Source: an uncultured Eubacteriales bacterium
GTDB taxonomy: Bacteria; Bacillota; Clostridia; Oscillospirales; Acutalibacteraceae
Direction: 5' to 3'
Assembly (NCBI GenBank): GCA_934466515.1
Contig: CAKSLH010000001.1
Location: 378,020 to 442,019 of the forward strand
DNA: 64,000 nucleotides
Within the stretch, counting starts at the first letter, position 1; each line of letters begins with the position of its first letter. The notes under the pieces are model-generated. The model saw only the letters and a program-made list of their open reading frames with translations. It searched no databases and had not been told where the DNA came from. This document shows, in pieces, positions 34,424 to 43,360 of this stretch. The position numbers and the translations under genes are program-made.

Positions 34424-35158
34424 TCAAAGTCTCCTGATATGAAAGCCGCCGTCAACATCTATCGACTGACCTGTTGTATAGCCGAGCTGTCCGCTTGAAA
34501 GAACATAAACAGCCTTTGCTATATCCTCGGGCTCGCCCCAGCGGGCAATAGGAAGAAGTCCGTCGGAAATAAGAGCGTCGTATTTCTGCTTTACGGTATC
34601 GGTCATACCTGTATGGATAATACCCGGTCTTATTTCATTAACGGTTATACCGTATTCTGCAAGCCTGTCCGCAAAAAGCTTAGTTATCATAGAAACGCCT
34701 GCCTTTGAAATGCAGTATTCTCCTCTGCTTACAGAGCTTGTATAAGCGGACATTGAAGAAATGTTTACAATATACCCCTTGACGTTGTTTTTAATCATAT
34801 CGTTTGCGACAAGCTGGGTTAAAAACATTGTAGCCTTTGTATTTATATTCATAACCCTGTCATAGCTTTCCTCGGTCATTTCAAGGATATCGGTTCTTAC
34901 TCTCGGCGCTACGCCTGCCACATTTACGAGAACATCAATATTTCCTAAAATTTCTTTTGCTTTCTTAAGCGAGCTTTCGCGGTCGGCGGCGCTCGAAATA
35001 TCGCATTTTGCATAATAAGCGTTTTCAATCCCCTTAAAATCAACCTTGCTTTCGTCTGCAATATCAAGACCTAAAACCTTAAATCCCTCTGCGCTTAACT
35101 TCTTAACGGTTGCAAAGCCTATTCCGCCTGCGGCACCTGTAACAATTGCGTTTTTCAT
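34424..35158 (-). CDS. Short-chain dehydrogenase/reductase
   Basis: The 244-residue SDR has NAD(P) site TGAAGGIGFATV (~7 to 18), NVAGVAPR (~85), the catalytic Ser in NISSMSAYTSS and Y-x-x-x-K in GEYCISKAG (~150 to 158), and a final SGQLGYTTGQSIDVDGG typical of FabG-like members. All four catalytic residues are present. It is probably oxidising an alcohol group in the pathway with the flavoprotein and the Old-Yellow-Enzyme-like protein around it. Confidence 0.93.
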   Translation of the reverse strand: MKNAIVTGAAGGIGFATVKKLSAEGFKVLGLDIADESKVDFKGIENAYYAKCDISSAADRESSLKKAKEILGNIDVLVNVAGVAPRVRTDILEMTEESYDRVMNINTKATMFLTQLVANDMIKNNVKGYIVNISSMSAYTSSVSRGEYCISKAGVSMITKLFADRLAEYGITVNEIRPGIIHTGMTDTVKQKYDALISDGLLPIARWGEPEDIAKAVYVLSSGQLGYTTGQSIDVDGGFHIRRL

Positions 35159-35176
35159 AAAATTTTCCCTCTCTTT

Positions 35177-36484
35177 TTATTTCTTTTCCGTGTAATCCTT
35201 AGGCGGATAAACCTCGCGGTCAAATACCGCGCACCCGGGGGTCGAGCCCGCTCTCATAATATGCGTGCATTTAGAGCAGGTAACGCATAAATGCTTTGAC
35301 TCCTTATCGGTCATTATATCCTTTGCTATATCGGGATTTGCAAGGGTCATTCTGCCGTATCCTGCGAAATCAAACCAGTTTTCCTTTATACACTCGGCTG
35401 TAACATATCTTGACTCTGCCCCTAAATATGTAATGCCCGAGCAGACGATTTTCATTTCGGGAACAGCCGCTTTTATATCTCTTGTTCCTTTAAGCATTCT
35501 TTCGACGCCGACAATAGGCGCTTCATCAGGCTCATAAGGAGCTCCGCTGACGGCGGGTCTGTTGACATGAGGATTTACATAAGGGTTGCCCATTGTAATA
35601 TCCACCATTTTAACTCCGAGCTCATAAAGCTCGCGGACAAGCTTTTTTGCCTCGTCAAAGCAAGGGGTTAAGCCCCCGTTTTCCTTAACACCGAAGCCGT
35701 AAGGATATTCCGCGCCGTCATAAGCGTTCAGCCTTACCGTAACGATAAAATCATCGCCGACTGCGGCTTTAACCTTTTTTATTGTTTCTTTGAGCATTCT
35801 TGTGCGGTTTTCGTAAGAGCCGCCGTATTTTCCCTCTCTTGTATAAGCCGAGAGCAGCTCGCTTAAAAGGTATCTGTGGCAGGATTTAATATCCACTCCG
35901 TCAAACCCAGCCTCTTTTGCAAGAAGCGCGCTTTTAACATAGAGGTCCTGCAAAGCGTCAAGCTCATCGTCGGTTATAATCCTTGACTTATCAATCGGCT
36001 CCTTTTCATAAACGGGACTGTTATAAGCTATAATCGGCTCGGGATATCCGTTTGGCTTGCTGTAGCGTCCCGAATGGGTAAGCTGCATAACGATTATAGG
36101 CTCATAACCGTTTTCTTTAAGGCATGTGCTTTTTACCTCTTCGACAAATTTTTTATAGCTATCTTTATTTTCTTCGCTTATAAACATCTGACGGGGATTT
36201 GCCCTGCCCTCTTTTTTAACAGCTGTCGCCTCAAACCAGATAAGACCTGCTCCGCCTCTTGCAAAGCGAAGATAGCGGCGCCTTGTCAGCTTGCCTAAAT
36301 CTCCGTCCGCGGTTCCGTCGCAGCCCTCCATAGCCTGATAAACTATTCTGTTCGGGATTTTTTTGCCGTCAATTGTAACGGGCTGTTTTAAAATCTGCGC
36401 ATCGGTGCCGACGGGGAGAGTTACACCGTATTGCGAACAGATTTCTTTAAAGCTTTCTAAATCCTTAATAAATTTTACCGCCAA
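35177..36484 (-). CDS. NADH:flavin oxidoreductase (Old Yellow Enzyme family)
   Basis: The ~435-residue protein is a TIM-barrel FMN enzyme: PNRIVYQAMEGCDG near the N-terminus, VMQLTHSGRYSKPNGYP (~150), GFDGVDIKSCHRYLLSELLS (~205). Near the C-terminus is a cysteine set CVTCSKC ... PGCAVF that suggests an iron-sulfur cluster, as in 2,4-dienoyl-CoA reductase and BaiCD-like proteins. It lacks their C-terminal FAD/NAD domain. TTG 36484 is the likely start, 9 bases after AGGAG. It may reduce an alkene or ketone in a substrate used by this cluster. Confidence 0.87.
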   Translation of the reverse strand: MAVKFIKDLESFKEICSQYGVTLPVGTDAQILKQPVTIDGKKIPNRIVYQAMEGCDGTADGDLGKLTRRRYLRFARGGAGLIWFEATAVKKEGRANPRQMFISEENKDSYKKFVEEVKSTCLKENGYEPIIVMQLTHSGRYSKPNGYPEPIIAYNSPVYEKEPIDKSRIITDDELDALQDLYVKSALLAKEAGFDGVDIKSCHRYLLSELLSAYTREGKYGGSYENRTRMLKETIKKVKAAVGDDFIVTVRLNAYDGAEYPYGFGVKENGGLTPCFDEAKKLVRELYELGVKMVDITMGNPYVNPHVNRPAVSGAPYEPDEAPIVGVERMLKGTRDIKAAVPEMKIVCSGITYLGAESRYVTAECIKENWFDFAGYGRMTLANPDIAKDIMTDKESKHLCVTCSKCTHIMRAGSTPGCAVFDREVYPPKDYTEKK

Positions 36485-36647
36485 AACAATCACTCCTGTT
36501 ATTTTGTCTTTTTTTGCTTTTTTTGAGACTCAAAAGCAAAATATTCAATAGACAAATTTATATATATATTATATAATAGATTTATAAATATAGGTTAGAT
36601 TATAATTGCTGAAAGTTATGTAATGTTTGCCGAATGGAGGGATTTTT

Positions 36648-37466
36648 TTGAACGGCTCATGTGTATGCGAGCTTTCATACAAGGAAGATTTAAAAACATT
36701 AAAAACCCACAGTCATAATGCCTACCAAATGGTATACATAGAAGAGGGCTCTGCGGTTTTTAATATTTCGGACAGGCAGTACAGTATTTTAAAGCCCTCT
36801 GTAGTTTTTATCGGTGATAAGGAATATCATTCGATTGTTCCGACGGATAAGGTTTACCGCAGATTTGCCGTATCAATAGACCCTGAAACCGCGCACAAAA
36901 GCATAAGAGATGAAAGGCTTCTCTGCGCCCTTTCAAATTCGGGCGGACTGATAACTCGGGTTATGAACACCGAGAGCTTGAAGGACCAGTTAAATCCCCT
37001 TTTTGATTTGCTTTACAAGGAGATTTCTTTTAAAAGCTCCTCTTTTGACAGCCCTGCCGACCTTTATATCGAAAGTATTTTAAAAATACTTTACCGTGCG
37101 GACAAATCCGCATTTCCTAAATCGGGAAGCAGTACAGACGAGGCGATAACCTCTGTAAAGCGCATAATCGAAAACGAATATTACAAGGATTTCACGCTTG
37201 AAAAGATTTCAAAGCAATTTAATATCAGTCTTTATTATCTTGCGCATAAATTCAAGGCGCAGACGGGAAGCAGTATTAAACAGTATCTGATTTCCTGCAG
37301 GATTGACGCGGCTAAAAAGCTGCTTGACGGAACGGATCTTCCGATAAGCGAAATTTGCTTTAAGACCGGATTTACCGACCTCAGCAACTTTTCAAGATAT
37401 TTCAGCAAAACAGTGGGTATGTCCCCGACAGAGTACAGAAAAAGGCAATATAGCACAACGAGGTAA
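36648..37466 (+). CDS. AraC-family transcriptional regulator
   Basis: The ~272-residue regulator has an N-terminal cupin (HSHNAYQMVYIEEGSAVF) and C-terminal HTH pair (LEKISKQFNISLYYLAHKFK and EICFKTGFTDLSNFSRYFSK, ending GMSPTEYRKRQ). Start TTG 36648 lies 7 bases after GGAGGG. It is divergent from the flavoprotein cluster and upstream of the 2-hydroxyacid dehydrogenase (4-base gap), so it likely controls both arms. Direct repeats at 41118 are a good candidate site for it or a relative. Confidence 0.88.
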   Translation: MNGSCVCELSYKEDLKTLKTHSHNAYQMVYIEEGSAVFNISDRQYSILKPSVVFIGDKEYHSIVPTDKVYRRFAVSIDPETAHKSIRDERLLCALSNSGGLITRVMNTESLKDQLNPLFDLLYKEISFKSSSFDSPADLYIESILKILYRADKSAFPKSGSSTDEAITSVKRIIENEYYKDFTLEKISKQFNISLYYLAHKFKAQTGSSIKQYLISCRIDAAKKLLDGTDLPISEICFKTGFTDLSNFSRYFSKTVGMSPTEYRKRQYSTTR

Positions 37467-37470
37467 AGCA

Positions 37471-38478
37471 ATGAACGGCAAATGCGTTTTCTTAGGCACA
37501 AAAGAAAAAATAGAGGAAGTTTACGGCGAAAAGCTTTTAAACGAAATGCAGGATAAAATCGGAGCGGATAAAAGCGCGGTTTTTGATACTGACTCAATCA
37601 AAAGCTCTGACGGCGCTTTAAAGGGTGTTACGGCCGCTTTCGGCACTTGGGGCATGCCTGCTCTAACCGAAGAAGAAATCAAAGAATTTCTTCCCGATTT
37701 AAAATATGTTTTTTATGCCGCAGGCTCCGTAAAGCCCTTCGCAATCGGATATTTCAGTGCAAATGCGAGAATTTTCAGTGCGGCCGCGGCAAACGCAGTA
37801 CCTGTAGCTCAGGTTACAAGCGCCGAAATCACCCTTGCAAACAAGGGCTTCTTTCAGCATGTTATGAATATGAAGCTTAGAGACGACGGGAAAGCCAGAA
37901 GTCAGGTCAATTCCTTCCCCGGAAATATCGGAGCTAAAATCGGAATAATCGGTGCGGGAGCTATAGGAAAGCAGGTTATTAAGATGCTTTCGGCTGAGGA
38001 TAACGAGATTTATATTTTCGACCCGTTTTTACCGAAGGAAACGGCTGACAATCTGGGCGCAGAGCTTAAAAGTCTTGAATTTATTTTTTCAGAATGCGAT
38101 ACGATTTCAAACCACCTTGCAAACAACGGGCAGACAAAGGGAATTTTAAATTACAGCCTGTTTTCAAAAATGAAGCCGAATTCCGTTTTTATAAACACGG
38201 GCCGCGGAGCGCAGGTTGTTGAAGCTGACCTTATAAGAGCGCTTTGTGAGGTTAAAAGCAGGATAGCCGTTCTTGATGTGACGGATCCCGAGCCGCCTGA
38301 AATTGACAGTCCCTTTTATGAAATGCCGAATGTTTTTTTAACACCGCATTTTGCTGGCAGCTGCGGAAACGAGCCGAGAAGAATGGCAAGATATATGTTC
38401 GAGGAATATTTAAGAATTAAAGACGGCAAAGCACCGCTTTATGAGGTAACCCCTCAGATGCTTAAAACCATGGCTTAA
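37471..38478 (+). CDS. D-isomer-specific 2-hydroxyacid dehydrogenase
   Basis: The 335-residue NAD-binding enzyme has IGIIGAGAIGKQVI (~153), NTGRGAQVVEADLI (catalytic Arg, ~248) and LTPHFAGSCGNEPRRM with the catalytic His (~293). The N-terminus is less typical and probably shapes substrate choice. It likely oxidises or reduces a sugar-acid-like substrate. It is the second gene after the AraC regulator and is followed by the TIM-barrel isomerase, a grouping that suggests a pathway for an unusual sugar acid. Confidence 0.9.
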   Translation: MNGKCVFLGTKEKIEEVYGEKLLNEMQDKIGADKSAVFDTDSIKSSDGALKGVTAAFGTWGMPALTEEEIKEFLPDLKYVFYAAGSVKPFAIGYFSANARIFSAAAANAVPVAQVTSAEITLANKGFFQHVMNMKLRDDGKARSQVNSFPGNIGAKIGIIGAGAIGKQVIKMLSAEDNEIYIFDPFLPKETADNLGAELKSLEFIFSECDTISNHLANNGQTKGILNYSLFSKMKPNSVFINTGRGAQVVEADLIRALCEVKSRIAVLDVTDPEPPEIDSPFYEMPNVFLTPHFAGSCGNEPRRMARYMFEEYLRIKDGKAPLYEVTPQMLKTMA

Positions 38479-38493
38479 ATCGGAGAAGGTAAA

Positions 38494-39255
38494 ATGTTTA
38501 AAACAGCAGTTGCGTCGGTCTCATTCAGACCGTACAAAGCAGAAGAAATATTAAAAGCCGCAAAGGAAAGCGGAATTGAAGCTATTGAATGGGGAAGCGA
38601 TGTTCACGCCCCTGTTGACGATACCGAGGTTTTGAAAAAAATCAGAGATTTAAGCAAGGATTTCGGAGTCGGAGTTTCTTCCTACGGCTCCTATTACAGG
38701 CTCGGGAAAGACAGCCCCGAAGATATCAAGGCTTATATAACCGCCGCAAGGATTTTAGGAGCAGACTGCATAAGAATCTGGTGCGCGGAAAAGGCGTCAG
38801 CCGAGATAAGCGAAGCAGAGCTTAAAAAGCTTATCGGTGACGGCAGGATTATTTCCGAGATCGCAAAGGAAAATAACATAACGCTTTGCCTTGAGTGCCA
38901 CCCGTTTACTCTGACCGACGATTATAATTCCTCTTTAAATTTCATAGAAGCGGTAGGAAGCCCCAATTTAAAAATGTATTGGCAGCCCAACCAGTTCAAA
39001 TCCGAGGAATACAATCTTCTTTCCGCAAGGGCTTTAGCGCCGGTAACCGAAAATTTACATGTTTTTCACTGGGACAGCGAATATAAAAAGTACCCTCTTT
39101 GCGAGGGTACTTATATCTGGGAAAAATATCTTTCGTTTTTTAAAGAGAAGGATCACAATTTAATTCTCGAATTCATGCACGACGATAAGCTCGAAACGCT
39201 TAAAAGCACCGCCGAAACCCTGAGGGATTTTATAAAATTCTCGCAGAGAAATTAA
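38494..39255 (+). CDS. TIM-barrel sugar phosphate isomerase/epimerase
   Basis: The 253-residue xylose-isomerase-like barrel shows VASVSFRPYKAEEIL, IEWGSDVH, LECHPFTLTDDYN, WQPNQ and LEFMHDDK, the same blocks as the protein at 11423. These include the metal-binding Glu, His and Asp positions. The start is ATG 38494, after GGAGAAGG. Its 3' end overlaps the convergent lyase gene by 26 bases. It probably isomerises the sugar product that the lyase releases. Confidence 0.88.
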   Translation: MFKTAVASVSFRPYKAEEILKAAKESGIEAIEWGSDVHAPVDDTEVLKKIRDLSKDFGVGVSSYGSYYRLGKDSPEDIKAYITAARILGADCIRIWCAEKASAEISEAELKKLIGDGRIISEIAKENNITLCLECHPFTLTDDYNSSLNFIEAVGSPNLKMYWQPNQFKSEEYNLLSARALAPVTENLHVFHWDSEYKKYPLCEGTYIWEKYLSFFKEKDHNLILEFMHDDKLETLKSTAETLRDFIKFSQRN

Positions 39256-41047
39256 AGCAGTCCTTTTGCTTTTCGGCAGAGATTTTCGTGCAGAAAAGTC
39301 TGTCTGTATTCCAAAGCCCCGAAATTCTTCGGTCGGTTACGGGGATTTCTTCAATTTTAATATCATAATCCGAATTAAAGCTGCAGGTGATTTCTTTATC
39401 GCCTGCGGCTATTTTTAATTCTCCCTTTGAAATTTTCGGTTTTTTAACCGTCATCAAATGAAATTCATAGCCTAAGCTTTTTTCAAATTCATAGCTGTCT
39501 GCGACCTCGAAAACTCCGCCGTTAAGCGACATTTTTCTTTTTATGAATTTAAGCTCCGGCAGATTTTCGTAAGCAGAGGTAATATCCATGCTCATTTCGC
39601 CGTTTTTTAAATCCGCCTTGACATCCTCGGCGCGGAACTTTATATCGGGCGAGCCCTGATAGCCTGTTGACTGCACCTTGCCGTTTAAACAAGGGGTATT
39701 ATGGTAATACGAGCTGTAGCACCAGCCCCTGTTCGGACCGAACGAGGCAGAAGAGTATACCTCAACTCCGGGGTCTATAAACAAAGGCTCATTTTTAAGA
39801 TAAAGCTCAAATTCGCCGATATCGTTATGCCCGTGAGGCTCATTATTGTTTCCGCCCTTAAAAAATGCGGTGCAGAAGTCTCGGCGAAGTGTCATAATCT
39901 GAACGCTTTCCATATAGCTTTCCTTAAGCTTGAATGAATTTTCTTCGGGTTTTAAAGCTATGCTTAAGTTTTTAAAGCCTCTGTAAGCCGTATAATGATC
40001 TCCGCTTGCTGGCTCCAATTTTTGCTTTGAAAAAACTTGCTTAAGTGCCGTAAGAGGCTCGCTTTCAAGAGTTACCGACATTCTTTTTATAAATCTTCCT
40101 ACATCAGCACTTATAAACTCGCCGTTTGCTCCGCAGTCGCCTGCCGTAAAATGACAGCACTCCGATGTATACATATTCGGAATATATTCAGCCAATTTTT
40201 TTATGTACGGGTCTTTTAAAATATTGTATTCATTATCGGTAAGCTCGCAAAACAGCTCGGCAATATCGAAAACACTTCCGTTAGCCTTATAATAGTAAGC
40301 CGCTCCCTCAACGCACGCGCCGTCCTCGGAGCAAAAGCTTAAATACCTGTTAAGATACATAGCGGCAAAGCCAGCGGCTTTTTTTCTTACTGCCATATCC
40401 TTTTCTGTAAAAACAATAACCGAAAGAGCGTTTTGCACTATCCAAGGGGTCCAGTTATTTACATACCAGCCCTCGGTGCCTTTCCAGCTGTGAAACGGTG
40501 AAAAATCCGACATAAACGGCTCTGTCACCCTATGGCGAAGCTCATAAAGAATTCTTTGCAAAAATCCCTCCGGCATTTCCTTTTGTATTTCCTTTTCAAG
40601 GAAAAAGTATGCCGCCGCCATAACGCCGCCTGTGGAAGCTGACATTATATCAACCCAATTGCAGTTAGGGTAGCTTTCTTTTTGACGGTGGGCAGGAATG
40701 ACCCATGTCGTTTCCTCGCAAATGCTCCACATCAGATCCATTGCTTTTTCAAGGAATCTGCCCTTAAAGCCGTCGGCAACTTCGCCGGCTGTAAGCTCTA
40801 AAAGCATTTTTCTTTTTTTAAAATATTTAATCTCGAAATTATCTCTGTTCCCTGTTTTTTCGCATTCCCTGTAGCTTGAAAGAGTAAGCGTCGGGATTTC
40901 TTCTTTTAAAGCGATTTCGGCTAGAGAAATGCAGGTTTCTTTATTTTCGGGCGCAATTTTTAAATTGAAAACCGAATCGGAATAATTTTTATTCTCCCCG
41001 TAAGGCTTAACCGAAACGATTAACTTTTCGCTGTTGATTTTAAGCAT
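39230..41047 (-). CDS. Heparinase II/III-like polysaccharide lyase
   Basis: The 605-residue protein has an alpha/alpha barrel (CNWVDIMSASTGGVMAAAYFF; EGAAYYYKANGSVFDIAELF) and a beta-sandwich containing EPHGHNDIGEFELYLKNEPLFIDPG near residue 405, the His/Asn/Asp/Gly pattern of this lyase family. No signal peptide is seen, so it is probably cytoplasmic. SD AGAGGG precedes ATG 41047. Its promoter region carries two direct repeats (41118, 41138). It is the second such lyase in the window, again next to a TIM-barrel isomerase. The target polymer is probably an acidic glycan. Confidence 0.83.
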   Translation of the reverse strand: MLKINSEKLIVSVKPYGENKNYSDSVFNLKIAPENKETCISLAEIALKEEIPTLTLSSYRECEKTGNRDNFEIKYFKKRKMLLELTAGEVADGFKGRFLEKAMDLMWSICEETTWVIPAHRQKESYPNCNWVDIMSASTGGVMAAAYFFLEKEIQKEMPEGFLQRILYELRHRVTEPFMSDFSPFHSWKGTEGWYVNNWTPWIVQNALSVIVFTEKDMAVRKKAAGFAAMYLNRYLSFCSEDGACVEGAAYYYKANGSVFDIAELFCELTDNEYNILKDPYIKKLAEYIPNMYTSECCHFTAGDCGANGEFISADVGRFIKRMSVTLESEPLTALKQVFSKQKLEPASGDHYTAYRGFKNLSIALKPEENSFKLKESYMESVQIMTLRRDFCTAFFKGGNNNEPHGHNDIGEFELYLKNEPLFIDPGVEVYSSASFGPNRGWCYSSYYHNTPCLNGKVQSTGYQGSPDIKFRAEDVKADLKNGEMSMDITSAYENLPELKFIKRKMSLNGGVFEVADSYEFEKSLGYEFHLMTVKKPKISKGELKIAAGDKEITCSFNSDYDIKIEEIPVTDRRISGLWNTDRLFCTKISAEKQKDCFNFSARIL

Positions 41048-41117
41048 TATAAATTTCCCTCTTTCGGGTATTTTTTATATCTGCTTTAAATATAGCACTT
41101 ATTTATCGGGTTTAAAA

Positions 41118-41149
41118 CGCATAAAATTATGTTTCACCGCATAAAATTA
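41118..41149 (-). promoter_or_regulatory. Tandem 12-bp direct repeats, AraC-type operator candidate
   Basis: CGCATAAAATTA occurs at 41118 to 41129 and 41138 to 41149, a 20-base period (two helix turns). Downstream on the minus strand are a weak -35 (TTTAAA, 41111 to 41116) and TATATT (41089 to 41094). This layout, direct repeats abutting a poor -35, is typical of activation by AraC-family proteins. Confidence 0.7.
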
Positions 41150-41154
41150 AGTCA

Positions 41155-41190
41155 AAAAACCGCTGTTGCAAAAATGCAACAGCGGTTTTT
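41155..41190 (-). terminator. Terminator of dapF-dapL operon
   Basis: A 16-bp perfect stem (41155 to 41170 with 41175 to 41190) has AAAAACCGC outside and a following T-run on the minus strand. It lies 5 bases after the dapL stop. Confidence 0.85.
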
Positions 41191-41194
41191 AAGT

Positions 41195-42385
41195 TTATAG
41201 CAGCTTTTCAAGTCTTTTTGCGGCTTCAATTGTGTTTTCTCTCGAGCCGAACGAGGTAAGTCTGAAATATCCCTCTCCCGCAGGTCCGAAGCCTGCCCCC
41301 GGGGTGCCTACGATCTGCGCCTTTTCAAGAAGCATATCAAAAAAGTCCCAAGACTTCATATTATTGGGGCATTCAAGCCATAAATACGGCGAGCATTCAC
41401 CGCCGGTAAACTTTATTCCCTTTTTTATAAGCAGTTCTGAAAGTATTTTCGCGTTTTCAATATAGTATTCGACATTTTTTCTGCACTGGGCAATTCCTTC
41501 CTCGCTCAGCGCCGCCTGAGCCGCTCTTTGAACGATGTATGTCACACCGTTGAATTTGGTTGACTGCCTCCTCTGCCAAAGCTCGGAAAGCTTTTTATCG
41601 TCTACTGTAAGCCCGTCGGGAAAAACGCTCCATGCACATCTGACGCCCGTAAATCCTGCCATTTTAGAAAAACTGCAAATTTCTACAGCGCATTTATCGG
41701 CATTTTCTATCTCATAAACCGAATGCGGATAATCGCCCTTGATAAATGCCTCATAAGCCGCGTCAAATATTATAAGCGAGCCTGTTTTAAGCGCAAAATC
41801 GACCCAAGCCTTAAGCTCTGCTCTGTTATAAACGGCACCCGTAGGATTATTCGGCGAGCAAATATAAATTATATAACTTTTTTCTTTAAGAGCGTCAGGC
41901 GTTGGCTTAAACCCGTTTTCCATAGTACCCTTTATAAATTCAATATTTCTGCCGCTCATTATATTGCTGTCTAAATAAACAGGATATACGGGGTCGGGAA
42001 TTAAAACGGGGTTATCACCTAAGATGTCGACAATATTTCCGCTGTCGCTCTTAGCGCCGTCCGAAATAAAAATTTCAGAGGGCTTAATGCTTATTTTAGC
42101 ATTGCTTTTGTAATAATCCGAAACCGCTTGCCTTAAAAAATCATATCCGTGGTCCGCAGGATATCCTCTGAAAGTCTCGGCATTTCCCATTTCATCAGAG
42201 GCTTTTTTAAGCGCATCTACTACGGTTTTCGCAAGCGGCAGAGTTACATCGCCTATTCCAAGGCTTATAACCTTTTTATCGGGATTTTGCTCCTTGTATG
42301 CGCTCACCTTCTGCGCAATCTGAGAAAAAAGGTAATTCTTCTTTAAATTGCCGTAGTTTTCATTGATTTTTATATTAAGACTCAT
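41195..42385 (-). CDS. dapL: LL-diaminopimelate aminotransferase
   Basis: The 396-residue PLP enzyme makes LL-diaminopimelate directly from tetrahydrodipicolinate. It opens INENYGNLKKNYLFSQIAQKV as this family does, and has SLGIGDVTLPL, CSPNNPTGAVYN, and the PLP lysine in CSFSKMAGFTGVRCAWSV (~265). The start MSLNIK at 42385 (GGGGTG before) is preferred over an upstream frame; it overlaps the dapF end by 11 bases. The operon with dapF fits the short aminotransferase route to lysine and peptidoglycan. Confidence 0.94.
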   Translation of the reverse strand: MSLNIKINENYGNLKKNYLFSQIAQKVSAYKEQNPDKKVISLGIGDVTLPLAKTVVDALKKASDEMGNAETFRGYPADHGYDFLRQAVSDYYKSNAKISIKPSEIFISDGAKSDSGNIVDILGDNPVLIPDPVYPVYLDSNIMSGRNIEFIKGTMENGFKPTPDALKEKSYIIYICSPNNPTGAVYNRAELKAWVDFALKTGSLIIFDAAYEAFIKGDYPHSVYEIENADKCAVEICSFSKMAGFTGVRCAWSVFPDGLTVDDKKLSELWQRRQSTKFNGVTYIVQRAAQAALSEEGIAQCRKNVEYYIENAKILSELLIKKGIKFTGGECSPYLWLECPNNMKSWDFFDMLLEKAQIVGTPGAGFGPAGEGYFRLTSFGSRENTIEAAKRLEKLL

Positions 42386-43232
42386 AATAATACACCCCGT
42401 CATAAACCTTTTGCGCCGTTCCGCGCATATAAATATGTCCGTTCTCATTATATGTAATATAAAGCTTTCCGCCGAGAAGATTTACAGTTATCTCTTTTCC
42501 CTTTTCGCAGATTCCGTTTTTAGTCGCCGCCGCAACCGCTGCGCATGCGCCTGTTCCGCAAGCAAAGGTTTCCCCGCTCCCGCGCTCATAAACTCTCATT
42601 TCAAGCTCTGTTTTTGAAACAACTCTTATAAACTCCGTATTGACCCTGAGCGGGAAAATCTCGCAGTTTTCAAAATATGGCCCTATTTTTTCAAGAGGCA
42701 AATCCTTTACATTATCCGTAAAGATTACCGCATGCGGATTGCCCATGGAAACCGCTGTTATTTTATAGGTCTTATTTAAGACTGTTACGGGCTCGTTTAT
42801 CATTTCATCGCCGTCAAATACAGCAGGGATTTTTTCAGGCCTGAATTCCGGCTCGCCCATATCAACTCCGATAAGCTCAGCCTTGCCGTTTTTTTCGGTA
42901 ATATCAAGAGTTTTTATGCCGCTTAATGTGTCAACTGTTATAACATTTTTTGTAACAATTTTTTCATCATAAAGATACTTCCCTACGCATCTTATGCCGT
43001 TTCCGCACATTTTGCCCTCGCTTCCGTCGGCATTGAACATCCGCATTTTTGCGTCCGCCCTGTCAGACGGGCAAATAAGAATTACACCGTCCGAGCCGAC
43101 AGAAAAATGTCTCGGGGACATTAAAACCGCCAGCCTTTTCGGGTCATCAACCTTTTCTTTAAAGCAGTTTATATAGACATAATCATTGCCTATACCGTGC
43201 ATTTTCGTGAACCTTATTTGTTTTAAAGACAT
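42375..43232 (-). CDS. dapF: Diaminopimelate epimerase
   Basis: The 285-residue enzyme converts LL- to meso-diaminopimelate. It shows FTKMHGIGNDYVYINCF at the start, the first catalytic Cys in KMCGNGIRCVGKYL (~75) and the second in FACGTGACAAVAA (~225). Both cysteines are present. It precedes dapL and has a clear promoter upstream. Confidence 0.96.
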   Translation of the reverse strand: MSLKQIRFTKMHGIGNDYVYINCFKEKVDDPKRLAVLMSPRHFSVGSDGVILICPSDRADAKMRMFNADGSEGKMCGNGIRCVGKYLYDEKIVTKNVITVDTLSGIKTLDITEKNGKAELIGVDMGEPEFRPEKIPAVFDGDEMINEPVTVLNKTYKITAVSMGNPHAVIFTDNVKDLPLEKIGPYFENCEIFPLRVNTEFIRVVSKTELEMRVYERGSGETFACGTGACAAVAAATKNGICEKGKEITVNLLGGKLYITYNENGHIYMRGTAQKVYDGVYYYES

Positions 43233-43262
43233 ACTTATTTTCCTTCTTAAAATTATATTATA

Positions 43263-43291
43263 ATCTTACCACCGCAAATGCTTTTTGTCAA
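43263..43291 (-). promoter_or_regulatory. Promoter of dapF-dapL
   Basis: On the minus strand TTGACA (43286 to 43291), 17 bases, TAAGAT (43263 to 43268). Confidence 0.75.
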
Positions 43292-43300
43292 TAAACACCG

Positions 43301-43332
43301 GACTTGTAATTCAAGTCGGAATATGGTATAAT
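43301..43332 (+). promoter_or_regulatory. Promoter of the glycosyltransferase gene with small palindrome
   Basis: TTGTAA (43304 to 43309), 17 bases, TATAAT (43327 to 43332). The palindrome GACTTG-TAATT-CAAGTC (43301 to 43317) covers the -35 box and may be an operator. Confidence 0.65.
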
Positions 43333-43360
43333 TTGTATAGAAATGTTCGGAGGTTTGAAA

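Noticed and set aside
34424..36484. Bile acid-type (bai) operon
   Set aside because: SDR plus OYE-type protein recalls baiA/baiCD, but the CoA ligase, CoA transferase and dehydratase genes are missing and the OYE protein lacks the C-terminal domain.
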